A stretch of DNA of 64,000 bases, taken from positions 95,230-159,229 of the forward strand of contig MEDZ01000003.1 of assembly GCA_001724275.1 (NCBI GenBank), read 5' to 3'. This DNA is from Gemmatimonadetes bacterium SCN 70-22 (GTDB lineage Bacteria; Gemmatimonadota; Gemmatimonadetes; Gemmatimonadales; Gemmatimonadaceae). Made by a program: the position numbers and the translations under genes. Positions 8,768 through 17,131 of the stretch are shown one piece after another (the first letter of the stretch is position 1; every line of letters begins with the position of its first letter). Below the pieces are notes generated by a model that saw only the letters and a program-made list of their open reading frames with translations, did no database searches and was not told where the DNA came from.

Positions 8768-9843
8768 GCGCCCGCCTCACCGGCCGCGCGTCGCTTGCGC
8801 GAGAGCACGGCGCCGGCAGCCACAATCGCCAGAATGATGAGCGCCTCGACGACGCTCACTATCACGAGGGGGACGCCGGCGTCACGCTGCATCTCGGCGG
8901 CACCCGCCTCGAGCGCTCCAAGAAAGACGCCGCTGGCGAGGACGAGCCCCGGATGCAGCCCTGCCAGAAGGGCGACCGCGATGGCCGTGTAGCCGAAGCC
9001 CGGCGAAAGGTTCTCGTAGAGCGCATACGTCACCCCGCTGAGCTCGATCCCTCCGGCCAGCCCAGCCAGCGCTCCACTCAGCAGGAAGACACGCGTGCTC
9101 ACGGACGGGACATCGACGAGTCCCGCGCTCGTGGCGGCTGCGGGACTTGCGCCGACGACACGCAGGCGGAAGCCGGCGGCGCGCTGGCGGATGACGTACC
9201 ACGCGGCCAGCGACGCGACGACTGCGATGGCGAATCCCACGTGAAGGCGCGTGCCGGGGATCAGAACGGGGAGCTGCGCCTCGGGCGGGATCGCCGGTGA
9301 CTGCGGGTAGATGCGGGAGGGCTCCTGAAGCGGACCGCGCACAAGGTAGCCGACGGCGTAGAGGGCGACGAAGTTCATCATGATCGTGCTGATTACCTCG
9401 AGCACCCCGAATCGCCGTCGCAGCCAGGCGGGTATTGCGGCCCAGACCGCCCCCCCGACTGCAGCGGCCGGGAGCCCAACGAGCGGCGTGAAGATGCCTA
9501 ACGTCGTTCCCCACGCCAGCGCCACGGCTGCGCCTGCCGTGGCGCCCGCGAGGAGCTGCCCCTCTGCTCCGATGTTGAGGATTCCCCCCCGAAAGGCGAT
9601 CGCCACGGCAAGTCCGGTGAGGACGAGCGGGGTGGCGCGCACGAGGGTGGCCGAGAAGACGGCGTACGAACTACCGGCGGCGCCCCGCACGAGGGCGCCG
9701 AAGGCGGGAGCGACAGGGAAGCCGCTGGCTGCCAGGATCGCAGCCACAATGCCCACGACGATCAGCGCCATGAGCGAGGCGAGCAGGATGGGGCTGACGA
9801 GGGAATGGAGTCGATGTCGCTCCCGTGGATCCATGAGCCTCAC
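8764..9843 (-). CDS. ABC transporter permease, nucleoside/BMP type (first subunit)
   Basis: A 359-residue permease, the longer NupP-like partner. It has the GILNIGAEGQLLAGA motif and an extra long periplasmic loop (about 140-190) typical of this subunit. The ATPase-contacting loop FRLRVVGASPAAATSAGLVDV is visible. The GTG start overlaps the ATPase stop (GTGA); an internal ATG nine bases later (MDPRERH) is an alternative start. The gene carries one copy of the CGTTAGGC word (near 9496) encoding Thr-Leu-Gly with a TTA codon. Confidence 0.9.
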   Translation of the reverse strand: MRLMDPRERHRLHSLVSPILLASLMALIVVGIVAAILAASGFPVAPAFGALVRGAAGSSYAVFSATLVRATPLVLTGLAVAIAFRGGILNIGAEGQLLAGATAGAAVALAWGTTLGIFTPLVGLPAAAVGGAVWAAIPAWLRRRFGVLEVISTIMMNFVALYAVGYLVRGPLQEPSRIYPQSPAIPPEAQLPVLIPGTRLHVGFAIAVVASLAAWYVIRQRAAGFRLRVVGASPAAATSAGLVDVPSVSTRVFLLSGALAGLAGGIELSGVTYALYENLSPGFGYTAIAVALLAGLHPGLVLASGVFLGALEAGAAEMQRDAGVPLVIVSVVEALIILAIVAAGAVLSRKRRAAGEAGA

Positions 9844-11393
9844 CGGGGCGCTGCCGCGTCGGTCGACACGTCGGCCGGATGCGGACGTGTGACAGCGCCG
9901 AGCATTGCGCGCCCCACGCTCTCGCGGGTGGGCGATTCGATGTCGTACACACGTCCGCCATGCACCACCACGATGCGATCGGCGATGGCCAGGACTTCAT
10001 CGAGGTCGCTGGAGTAGAAAACGACAGCAGTCCCTCGATCTCGTGCAGACCGAAGTCGCGCTTGCACGGCCGTCGTGGCGCGAATGTCGAGGCCCCGCGT
10101 TGGATTCTCGGCGACCAGCATGGAGGGCTGGGTGCTGAGCTCCCGCCCGAGGATGAGCTTCTGCTGGTTTCCTCCCGAGAGCTCCCGTGCGCGTGCCTGC
10201 GGTCCCGGAGCGCGAACGTCGAACTCGATGAGCAGTTCCTCGGTGGCCGCGCGGAGGTCATTCCACGGCATGCGCCCCCGACGCCGGCCAAGATCCAGGA
10301 GGGCGACGTTCTCGACCAATGTCATGCCGAGGACGAGGGCGTCGCGGTGCCGGTCCTCGGGGATGAAGGCGACCAACTCGGGCAGCGCGACAGCGCCCTC
10401 GGTCGGCGCGCGGCGTCCTGCCAGGAGCCGGAGCAGCTCGTGCTGGCCGGAACCTTCCACGGCGGCAACGCCGACGATCTCGCCGCTGTGCACGTCGAGC
10501 GTGACATCGTCCAGGTGGCGACGACCCTGCGGGCCATGGATCGCGACATGGCGGAGCGAGGCGATGACCGCGCGCGGCGTCATCGCCCCTGACGGACGAG
10601 CTTCGCGCAGGGGACGAGGCTCCCCTTCAGTGTATCCGACGCCGGCTCCCCACGCGGATGCAACAACGCCCGGAACGGCCGCGGGGTCGGCTCCGATGAG
10701 CGCGGCGACGAGCCCAGACTCCTGGACGCTGCTGGTCGGTCCCGAAAGGATCGTCGCGCCCCGGCGAAGAACCGTGATGTCGTCGGCGACGGCCAGTGCC
10801 TCGCGCAACTTGTGGGTGATGAGGACGACGGAGTTGCCCTCGTCACGAAAACGGCCGACCCAGCGGAATAGCTCGTCCGCTTCCTGGGGTGGGAGGACGG
10901 CGGTTGGCTCGTCGAGGATCAGGATCCGGGCGTTGCGCGACAGGGCCTTGACGATCTCGAGGCGCTGTTGCGCCCCCACGGGAAGTGACGCCGCGCGCGC
11001 CTCGGGATCGAGGACGAGTCCGGTTGTCGCTCCCACCGTCCTCACCCTGGCGGCCGCGGCGGCCGCATCGTAGCGGCCGCGCATGCCTAACGCGACGTTC
11101 TCCGCCACGGTCATGCTGGGCACGAGGGCGAAGTGCTGGTGCACCATGCCGATGCCGCGGGAGATGGCGTCGGCGCTGGAGTGGAAGGAAACTTCCTCCC
11201 CCAGCACGTGCATACGCCCCGAGTCGGGACGGCACGCGCCGAACGCCACGCGCATCAGGGTGGTCTTGCCGGCGCCATTCTCGCCGAGCAGCGCGTGGAC
11301 CGTTCCGCGGCGGAGGGTGAACGAGGCGTCGCTGAGCGCCTCGATCGAACCGAAACGCTTCGAGATCCCCGTGAGCTCGAGCGCGGCGGTCAC
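9840..11393 (-). CDS. ABC transporter ATP-binding protein, nucleoside/BMP type
   Basis: A 517-residue protein with two fused ABC domains, the arrangement of RbsA/NupO. The first domain has Walker A GENGAGKTT (about 36-44), the signature-like LPVGAQQRLEIVKAL, and Walker B ILILDEPTAVL. The second domain has a degenerate P-loop region (VAAVEGSGQHEL) but an intact LSGGNQQKLILGREL signature, as is usual in this family. It should energise import through the two permeases encoded downstream. Its GTG start overlaps the Nif3-like gene's stop by four bases. Confidence 0.93.
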   Translation of the reverse strand: MTAALELTGISKRFGSIEALSDASFTLRRGTVHALLGENGAGKTTLMRVAFGACRPDSGRMHVLGEEVSFHSSADAISRGIGMVHQHFALVPSMTVAENVALGMRGRYDAAAAAARVRTVGATTGLVLDPEARAASLPVGAQQRLEIVKALSRNARILILDEPTAVLPPQEADELFRWVGRFRDEGNSVVLITHKLREALAVADDITVLRRGATILSGPTSSVQESGLVAALIGADPAAVPGVVASAWGAGVGYTEGEPRPLREARPSGAMTPRAVIASLRHVAIHGPQGRRHLDDVTLDVHSGEIVGVAAVEGSGQHELLRLLAGRRAPTEGAVALPELVAFIPEDRHRDALVLGMTLVENVALLDLGRRRGRMPWNDLRAATEELLIEFDVRAPGPQARARELSGGNQQKLILGRELSTQPSMLVAENPTRGLDIRATTAVQARLRSARDRGTAVVFYSSDLDEVLAIADRIVVVHGGRVYDIESPTRESVGRAMLGAVTRPHPADVSTDAAAPR

Positions 11394-12163
11394 GACCCCG
11401 TGGGGAGGTGCAGGAACTCGGCGGGGAGGGAATAGTGCTGGCCCACGGTCTCGGCCAGGGCGCGAACGCCGAGTGTCTCGGTGGCGTAGTGGCCGGCGTA
11501 GATGATGACGAGCCCTGCCTCGGGGGCGTCGACCGTCGTGTGGTGAGGCCCCTCGCCGACGATCAGCGTATCGATGTCACGCGCCTGGGCGTCCCGGATC
11601 TCCTTGGCGCCCGCACCAGCACCCGTTACCACCGCCCAACGGCGAGTGCGACGCCCCTGCTCCATCCAGCTGGCGCGTGCATGCCCTCCGAGCGACGCCG
11701 CAAATCGATCGGCTCGCGTAACGAGATCGGCGGTCGGGAGGTCCGACGTCCCGGCGACACCGATGGCGACACCCTCATACGTGCCGAAGCGCTCGGTGGG
11801 GTCGAGCGCCAAGGCCCGCGCGAACTGGGCATTGTTGCCGAGGGTCATGTGTGCGTCGAGGGGGAGGTGCGAGGCGTAGACCGCGATATCGTGGTGCATC
11901 AGGCGATGGAGTCGCTCGTAGGCGGCGCCGGTGATGTGTCGTGCGCCTCCCCAGAACATGCCGTGATGCACGATGAGCAGGTTCGCTCCGGCGGCGATCG
12001 TGGCGTCGATGGTCCGTGCCGAGAAGTCCACCGCCGCCGCGACGCGCCTGACGGGACCGCGGTGATCCAGCTGCAATCCGTTGAGTGCGCCCGGGTAATC
12101 GGGAAAGGCTCGAGATTCGAGGCGCTCGTCCAGGAAAGCAGCGATGTCAGCGGCGCGAGGCAT
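11390..12163 (-). CDS. Nif3-like dinuclear metal centre protein (DUF34)
   Basis: A 257-residue Nif3/DUF34 protein (YbgI type). Family marks are the start MPRAADIAAFLDERL, the segment ALNGLQLD, the metal-binding VHHGMFWG, the SHLPLDAH strand and the C-terminal GEGPHH and YAGHYATETLGV. These histidines and acids bind two metal ions; the biochemical role is unsettled, and the label GTP cyclohydrolase type 2 attached to some homologues is not well supported. The ATG at 12163 is chosen because the frame upstream runs into the BMP gene and has no Nif3 similarity. It sits two bases after the BMP gene and overlaps the ATPase gene, so it is embedded in the importer operon. Confidence 0.9.
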   Translation of the reverse strand: MPRAADIAAFLDERLESRAFPDYPGALNGLQLDHRGPVRRVAAAVDFSARTIDATIAAGANLLIVHHGMFWGGARHITGAAYERLHRLMHHDIAVYASHLPLDAHMTLGNNAQFARALALDPTERFGTYEGVAIGVAGTSDLPTADLVTRADRFAASLGGHARASWMEQGRRTRRWAVVTGAGAGAKEIRDAQARDIDTLIVGEGPHHTTVDAPEAGLVIIYAGHYATETLGVRALAETVGQHYSLPAEFLHLPTGS

Positions 12164-12165
12164 CG

Positions 12166-13197
12166 TCAGGGCGTGGGCGGTAGGGGGCGTCCGGGGGGGA
12201 TGACGATCGCTCCGGTGGCGATGGCCGTGCGGACGGAATCGAGGGCGCGCCGTGCCGCGGGCGGAATCCTCGACTCGAGTGTGGGGTTCAGCTCGAGGCG
12301 CACGGCGTCGGCGCTGGAACCCATCGCAACCACTCGAGGCGTGAAGGTGCCGGCTGCGATCTCGCGTGCGACGGTCAGGAACGCGTGCGGAACGTCGACG
12401 ACCACGCTTCCGATCGTGACCTCGGGGGCGACCGCGTTCTGGTTGGCGTTGGAACCGAAGATCAGGGCCTTTCCCGATTCGCGCGCGGCCTGGAAGACGC
12501 CGAGCCCTGCGGCATCGGCATTCTGGAAGATGACGTCGGCACCACGTGCAATCTGGGCGAGGGCCTGCTCCTTCCCCGTGCTCGCGTCTTCCCACGAGCC
12601 GACGTACGAGACGAGGACCCGAACGGACGGGTTGATCGACTTGGCGCCCCTGGTGAAGGCGTCGAACGAATCCCTGACGGGTGGAAGTTCGGTTCCGCCG
12701 ATGGCGCCGATGATGTTCGTGTGAGTCATGGCACCGGCGAGGACGCCCGCCAGGTACGATGGCTCCTCGAAGGCAAAGCGGATACCCGCGAGGTTGGGGC
12801 CGCTGCTGTTTCCGGAGGTGGTGATGAAGATCGACTTGGGGAACTCGGGAGCCACGCGGGCAGCCGCATCCTGGAACTCGAAGCCGTGGCCGAAGATGAT
12901 GCGGTAGCCCTGCGCGCCGTACTGCCGAAAGTTCTCCTCGAACTCGGCTGGAGTACGGGTCTGGATGTGGCTCACGGAGGCGCCGAGGGAATCGCGAATG
13001 CGGAGAAGTCCCGCATAGGCAGCGGCGTTCCACGACTGGTCTGAAACCGGCCCCGGAGTGAGGAGAGCGACCTTGAGGCTCGCTTCGGTGTTTCCTGGGG
13101 ACGGGTGTTCCTTCTCTGGCGTCGCCCGGTTGCAGGCGCTGGCGATCAAGGAGAGAAGGACAATGTGGACAGCTGTGGAGAAGCGGGAGAATGACAC
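12166..13197 (-). CDS. BMP-family substrate-binding lipoprotein
   Basis: A 343-residue periplasmic lipoprotein of the BmpA/Med family, which captures nucleosides for an ABC importer. The signal MSFSRFSTAVHIVLLSLIASAC ends in a lipobox with Cys22. The mature protein shows the family pattern: VALLTPGPVSDQSWNAAAYAG, then GYRIIFGHGFEFQDAA, IFITTSGNSSGPNLAG, IGGTELPPVRDSFDAF, and ADVIFQNADAAGLGVFQAA. It is the promoter-proximal gene of the six-gene operon. The GTG start lies in an AT-rich patch that may hold the operon promoter (see 13198-13307). Confidence 0.92.
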   Translation of the reverse strand: MSFSRFSTAVHIVLLSLIASACNRATPEKEHPSPGNTEASLKVALLTPGPVSDQSWNAAAYAGLLRIRDSLGASVSHIQTRTPAEFEENFRQYGAQGYRIIFGHGFEFQDAAARVAPEFPKSIFITTSGNSSGPNLAGIRFAFEEPSYLAGVLAGAMTHTNIIGAIGGTELPPVRDSFDAFTRGAKSINPSVRVLVSYVGSWEDASTGKEQALAQIARGADVIFQNADAAGLGVFQAARESGKALIFGSNANQNAVAPEVTIGSVVVDVPHAFLTVAREIAAGTFTPRVVAMGSSADAVRLELNPTLESRIPPAARRALDSVRTAIATGAIVIPPGRPLPPTP

Positions 13198-13307
13198 GAC
13201 GATATGCTCAGTAAGTGATTCGGAAATAATGAGTTACGTCGATGTCGACAAGTGTGGAGCGTTCTGCACACTTGCTCCCTGCGCTGGAGGTTGGCCGCGC
13301 TCGAAGG
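13198..13307 (-). promoter_or_regulatory. BMP operon upstream region with inverted repeat
   Basis: This 110-base gap between the bactofilin stop and the BMP start is unusually AT-rich around 13201-13240, as expected for a minus-strand promoter; TTGTCG and an A/T-rich box about 17 bases on could serve, but the match is weak. An 8-bp inverted repeat CAAGTGTG / CACACTTG (13249-13274) could be the bactofilin terminator stem or an operator. I see no purine riboswitch. Confidence 0.4.
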
Positions 13308-13757
13308 TCACCCGTCTTGGAGCGAACCGGAGCCCTGCTCGGTGATTCCTGCGGCAGCAATGCGTGCAACCTGCGGTTGGTCGCCCATCCTCACGGTACC
13401 GTTGATGGTACCTCCCTCGAAGACAACGATGCTCTTTGTATGGATGTCGCCTTCGACGGTCGAAGTTCCCTGAATCTCGACTCGCTCGCTGGCCACGACC
13501 GTGCCGACGACGGTGCCGCCGAGGACGGCATCCACCGCGTAGATGTCGCCGTGGACGGAGCCCGACTTGCCCAGCAGGAGCTGGCGAGCGCCGCGGACCG
13601 AGCCTTCGATGGATCCCTCGACCTTGATGACGCCGCTGCTCTCGACGTCGCCGACGATGCGCATCCCGCTGCCGATGACCGACATGGAGGGTTCGGCGTT
13701 GGGGGGATCGAGGCGGGTGACCGGACGATCGGAGGCGGGCTTGTTGAAGATGGCCAT
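13308..13757 (-). CDS. Bactofilin
   Basis: A 149-residue bactofilin, a self-polymerising cytoskeletal protein built as a right-handed beta-helix. The core (about 25-125) shows the repeating short-strand pattern with Gly/Val/Ile at regular spacing (SGVIKVEGSIEGSVRG, GDIYAVDAVLGGTVVG, STVEGDIHTKSIVVFEGG), flanked by disordered tails, which is the normal bactofilin plan. The start is the ATG at 13757 (MAIFNKPAS); a longer frame extends into parB without similarity. It follows parB by 22 bases on the same strand and is probably co-transcribed. In Myxococcus, bactofilins position ParABC, so the neighbourhood is suggestive. Confidence 0.9.
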   Translation of the reverse strand: MAIFNKPASDRPVTRLDPPNAEPSMSVIGSGMRIVGDVESSGVIKVEGSIEGSVRGARQLLLGKSGSVHGDIYAVDAVLGGTVVGTVVASERVEIQGTSTVEGDIHTKSIVVFEGGTINGTVRMGDQPQVARIAAAGITEQGSGSLQDG

Positions 13758-13779
13758 GACTGGTTCGCGGAGAAGGACG

Positions 13780-14727
13780 TTAGGCGTCGTCGAGCGGGCG
13801 TCCGAGGATGAGTTCGAGGAGGCGCTGCAGGTCGTCGGCGGAATAGAAGCGAACGCTGATCTCGCCGTTGGAGTCGCCCTCGAGGTGGATGCGAACGTCA
13901 GTTTGCAGGTGCCGGCGAAGAAGCTCGGTGAGGCGGCGCACCTCGGCCGAATGTTGGTCCCGCCCACGCTCCGTCGTGGGGCGAGTTCCCTTCTGGGGTC
14001 CTTCGGTGGGGCGGGCCGCCTGTGCGATTCGCTCGGCTTCGCGAACCGAGAGCCCGCGCTCGACGACCTGACGGGCGGTTTCGATCATGAGACGCTCGTT
14101 GGGCATGGCGAGGAGGGCGCGCGCGTGGCCTAACGAGATCTGCCCGTCGCGGAGGAGGCGCTTGATGCCGTCGGGGAGCTGGAGGACGCGCAGGAGGTTG
14201 GCGACGGTCGACCGGTCCTTGCCAACGGCATCCGCGACCTGTTGCTGCGTGAGGGAGAACTCCTCGATCAGTCGCTGGAAGCCCAGCGCTTCGTCGAGCG
14301 GATTGAGGTCAGCGCGTTGGAGGTTCTCGATGAGCGCGAGGGTGAGCATCTCGCGGTCGTCGAGGGCCTTGACGATGGCGGGGATCTCGGTCCAGCCCAG
14401 GCGGGAGGCCGCCCGGAAGCGTCGTTCGCCGGCGACGAGTTCGTAGGCTCCATCGGGGCGCGATCGCACGGTCACCGGTTGCAGGAGGCCACTGGCGCGG
14501 ATGGAATTCTCGAGGTCGACGAGTTCTTCCGGCTTGAAGTCGCGCCGGGGCTGGAAGGGGTTGGGGCGTATCTGGGCGATGGGGACGGATCGGAGCGGTG
14601 AGGCACTACCGGCGCCGGTGTCGGGTGGTGAGGCGGGTGCGGTGTGGCTTCCGGCTCCTGCGATGAGGGCTTCGAGACCGCGTCCGAGGCGGCGAGGTTT
14701 GTCAGTCACGGGGCCGTTCGTGGTCAT
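13780..14727 (-). CDS. parB: Chromosome-partitioning protein ParB
   Basis: A 315-residue ParB/Spo0J protein. Domains in order: a basic N-terminus PRRLGRGLEALIAG that stimulates the ParA ATPase, the CTP-binding domain with QIRPNPFQPRRDF and the GERRFRA motif, the helix-turn-helix that reads parS (TQQQVADAVGKDRSTVANLLR), and a C-terminal dimerisation segment ending in EISVRFYSADDLQRLLELI. The ATG at 14727 is used because it begins the conserved N-terminus; the upstream extension would overlap parA. Two parS sites lie upstream of parA. The stop codon TAA sits inside the recurrent GCCTAACG word. Confidence 0.96.
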   Translation of the reverse strand: MTTNGPVTDKPRRLGRGLEALIAGAGSHTAPASPPDTGAGSASPLRSVPIAQIRPNPFQPRRDFKPEELVDLENSIRASGLLQPVTVRSRPDGAYELVAGERRFRAASRLGWTEIPAIVKALDDREMLTLALIENLQRADLNPLDEALGFQRLIEEFSLTQQQVADAVGKDRSTVANLLRVLQLPDGIKRLLRDGQISLGHARALLAMPNERLMIETARQVVERGLSVREAERIAQAARPTEGPQKGTRPTTERGRDQHSAEVRRLTELLRRHLQTDVRIHLEGDSNGEISVRFYSADDLQRLLELILGRPLDDA

Positions 14728-14764
14728 GTGGAAAAGCTGGCGTCGACGGGTTGCAAACGTCTGT

Positions 14765-15574
14765 TCACGCGCTAGCGTCCTCGGCCGCTGCCGGAGCGGA
14801 AACGGGCGTTCCCAATCGTCTGATAAGTTCCTTCGCCGCATTGAGATATGCAGTCGATCCGACCGACCCTACGTCGTAGACGATGATGGGCTTGCCGAAA
14901 CTCGGTGCTTCGGCCAGACGAACGTTTCGAGGAATGACTGCTTCAAAGACCTGCGGGCCGAAATACTCTCGTGCGTCGGCAGCCACCTGGCGGGATAGGT
15001 TGAGGCGCGCGTCGTACATCGTGAGCAGGACGCCGTCGATCGCGAGGCGATCGTTCAACTGCCGTTGCACCAACTGAATGGTATTCAAGAGCTGGCTGAG
15101 CCCTTCCAGGGCGAAGTACTCGCACTGGAGCGGGATGAGAACTCCGTCGGCTGTCACGAGCATGTTGACCGTGATCAGGCCGAGCGACGGGGGACAGTCG
15201 ATCAGGATGAAGTCGTACTGGTCCCTGACCTGATCGAGCGCTCGGCGCATCGCGTGCTCCCGATCTTCGACATCGACGAGTTCCACTTCGGCCGCGGCAA
15301 GGTCGGCCGTTGCAGGGACCAGATCCAGCTTTCTGAACTGCACCTCGCGAAGTATGGCGTCGCTTGTCGGCGCGAGGTCGAGAAGGGCGTCGTATGTCGT
15401 TCTGTGAAGGTTGGCGCGCTCAATTCCAAGCCCACTGGTCGCGTTCCCTTGAGGGTCGGCGTCGACCAGGAGCGTTCGCTGCTCGGCTGCGGCGAGAGCG
15501 GCCGCCAGATTCACAGCAGTTGTGGTCTTGCCTACGCCACCCTTCTGGTTGGCTACAGCGATGATTCTGGCCAC
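14765..15574 (-). CDS. parA: Chromosome-partitioning ATPase ParA
   Basis: A 269-residue ParA/Soj ATPase. It has the deviant Walker A motif KGGVGKTTTAVNLAAALA near the N-terminus, the A' motif LLVDADPQGNATSGLG, and the B motif FILIDCPPSLGLITVNML. It drives movement of ParB-parS complexes over the nucleoid. It starts at an ATG with no clear Shine-Dalgarno sequence, 37 bases upstream of parB and 84 bases downstream of the nearest parS, so ParB bound at parS could also influence parAB expression. Confidence 0.96.
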   Translation of the reverse strand: MARIIAVANQKGGVGKTTTAVNLAAALAAAEQRTLLVDADPQGNATSGLGIERANLHRTTYDALLDLAPTSDAILREVQFRKLDLVPATADLAAAEVELVDVEDREHAMRRALDQVRDQYDFILIDCPPSLGLITVNMLVTADGVLIPLQCEYFALEGLSQLLNTIQLVQRQLNDRLAIDGVLLTMYDARLNLSRQVAADAREYFGPQVFEAVIPRNVRLAEAPSFGKPIIVYDVGSVGSTAYLNAAKELIRRLGTPVSAPAAAEDASA

Positions 15575-15657
15575 GGCGTGGGAGTTCGGGATGCGTCTCA
15601 GGGTGTCTGGCGGATGGGGGGCGGAATATCGCCTTCCAGGCGACCCGTTGCCAGCGT

Positions 15658-15673
15658 TGTTTCACGTGAAACG
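15658..15673. promoter_or_regulatory. parS: parS site 1
   Basis: TGTTTCACGTGAAACG: a palindrome with 15 of 16 bases in common with site 2 and with the widespread bacterial parS consensus (TGTTNCACGTGAAACA). It lies 84 bases upstream of the parA start. ParB should load here as a CTP-dependent clamp. Confidence 0.93.
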
Positions 15674-15750
15674 AAGATCCGCTCGGCCGACGGTCGGCCA
15701 CTGCCCGACTGTGAGCTCGAACTCCGCTATCCTGGGCGCCGAACGCGACT

Positions 15751-15766
15751 GTTTCACGTGAAACAG
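15751..15766. promoter_or_regulatory. parS: parS site 2
   Basis: TGTTTCACGTGAAACA: a perfect 16-bp palindrome, the canonical parS sequence, with its centre 93 bases from that of site 1. Confidence 0.95.
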
Positions 15767-15966
15767 CGAGGGGGACCGAGAGCGTTGCACGGCACCGGCG
15801 TATGGGCCGACCGTCCCCTCCCCTCCCCTCCCCACGAGACAAGCACTCCCCGGTCCGGACGCAGGCGGTCGGGGATCTGACACTGCGGGTGCGGGCGCGG
15901 CAAGCGTGCCTGTGCCCGGATTGGTGCACGACCGAAGGCAGGGGTCCGCACGAGCCAATCATAAGA

Positions 15967-15995
15967 AGCGCCGATGCATCGATGGCATCGGCGCT
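15967..15995 (-). terminator. Hairpin downstream of the SIMPL gene
   Basis: A perfect 11-bp stem AGCGCCGATGC / GCATCGGCGCT with a 7-base loop, 66 bases after the minus-strand SIMPL stop. On that strand it is followed by TTCTTATG, only weakly U-rich. Confidence 0.55.
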
Positions 15996-16060
15996 CCCGC
16001 AAAGAAGAAGATCCTCGGACCGGGTACTCCCGGGTCCTCCCGGGCACTCCGCGCGACCGA

Positions 16061-16813
16061 CTACTCCCTCTGGAGAAACGCCCAACGGGCAGTGACCGAG
16101 ACGGTGATCTTCTGCTCTCCCAGGCTGATCGGTGTCTCGGGAGCGCCCTCCATCGCGCGCGCGGCGAAGGCGACGTCGTACATCGGACGTGGGGTGCCGG
16201 CATCACTCGCGGCGATCTCCAGTGGCAAGCCGATGGCTCCCCCGGCAGCGCTTGCCATTACCTCAGCGTCGGCACGCGCCTTCGTGACAGCGCTTCGCAG
16301 CGCGATTCGGCGCACCTCCTCGAACTTCGTGCTGTAGTAACGGAGACCGCCAATGCTGTTGGCGCCCCCGCCGAGAGCGGCGTCGATAATCCCACCCAGC
16401 TGGTCGATCCTGTGCACGTCGACCACGATGCTGTTCCGGGCGATATAGCCGATCAACTTGCGCTGGCCACCATCGAAGCGCTCCTCGGGGCCGACGGAGT
16501 ACCCCGACGTCGTGACCTGCTCGGCGCGGACTCCCTTCGCACGAACCGCCGCGATCACGGCTGATTGCCGCCGCGCATTCTCGACACCCGCTTCCGCAGC
16601 CGTGGAAGCGCGCGTCTCTACAGCGAAAGAAATCGATGCGCGGTCCGGAATGATCGTCGCTTCGCCGACGGCGGTGGTGACGATCTGGGGCACGGTCCCG
16701 GAGGGCACTGCCTGACCGTACAGTGACACGGGCACCGCGAGCGGGGTCAGCGCAAAGAGAAGCGCGCGACCGAGGCGGTCAAGACCGGGAAAAGCCAACT
16801 CAACCCGAGGCAT
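16061..16813 (-). CDS. SIMPL domain-containing protein (DUF541)
   Basis: A 250-residue exported protein. The N-terminus (about 14-33, hydrophobic, ending SLYGQA) looks like a signal peptide. The body matches the SIMPL/DUF541 family: PQIVTTAVGEATIIPDRASISFAVETRA, then VRAKGVRAEQVTTSGYSVGPEE, IVVDVHRIDQLGGIIDAAL, and a late ITVSVTARW strand. Homologues are periplasmic or outer-membrane proteins of uncertain role, some linked to oxidative stress. The ATG at 16813 is chosen over one at 16888 because it has a good Shine-Dalgarno sequence (AGGAG, 6 bases before) and a TATAGT box upstream. Confidence 0.87.
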   Translation of the reverse strand: MPRVELAFPGLDRLGRALLFALTPLAVPVSLYGQAVPSGTVPQIVTTAVGEATIIPDRASISFAVETRASTAAEAGVENARRQSAVIAAVRAKGVRAEQVTTSGYSVGPEERFDGGQRKLIGYIARNSIVVDVHRIDQLGGIIDAALGGGANSIGGLRYYSTKFEEVRRIALRSAVTKARADAEVMASAAGGAIGLPLEIAASDAGTPRPMYDVAFAARAMEGAPETPISLGEQKITVSVTARWAFLQRE

Positions 16814-17131
16814 ATTAAGTCTCCTAGTGATACTATATATCTTTGCCAACGATGTTCGGGTCATCCACACGACCTTCCCCATCGGCACGGCACGAGGCCA
16901 CGCGACACGATCCTACACGGCGTGGCGGAGCCGATGGTGCAGCATCATGCACCATCCAAGACGTCAGCGCGAGTTTGTACCCCGGGCAATGGCAGTGATC
17001 CGGCGAGCCGAGCACCGGCAGCAACCGAGCCCCTGGTCGTTCCCACCCGCTGCGTGATCCTGATGGCCGCGAGCCATGAGATTGGGCGCCACGCGAGGAG
17101 GGACGCCGAGATCTGGAAGGATGCGGTGACG
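16814..17131. other. Gap between the GT-C-like gene and the SIMPL gene
   Basis: 318 bases without a credible gene. On the minus strand AGGAG precedes the SIMPL ATG and a TATAGT -10-like box sits at 16832-16837, which would give a leader of about 11 bases; no good -35 is visible. A perfect 9-bp inverted repeat GATGGTGCA / TGCACCATC lies at 16933-16956, purpose unknown. Confidence 0.5.

Larger units (their letters stand above)
15575..16060. other. Intergenic region upstream of parA holding the parS sites
   Basis: A 486-base stretch without a convincing gene. It contains two parS sites (15658-15673 and 15751-15766) and an 11-bp hairpin (15967-15995). Open frames crossing it have no recognisable composition or similarity and are treated as chance. 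Confidence 0.7.

Noticed and set aside
7793-8992. 399-codon frame opposite the two permease genes
   Set aside because: Composition is unlike a protein (Arg/Gly/Glu/Gln-rich, no motif) and it lies antisense to clear transporter genes.
13198-13307. Purine riboswitch for the nucleoside importer
   Set aside because: The conserved loop-loop and junction nucleotides are not present.
15575-16060. Replication origin
   Set aside because: parS, parAB and mnmG suggest proximity, but I see no cluster of DnaA boxes, no AT-rich unwinding region and no dnaA.
16933-16956. Terminator of the GT-C-like gene
   Set aside because: The hairpin is perfect but 176 bases beyond the stop and without a U-tract, so I only noted it in the gap.
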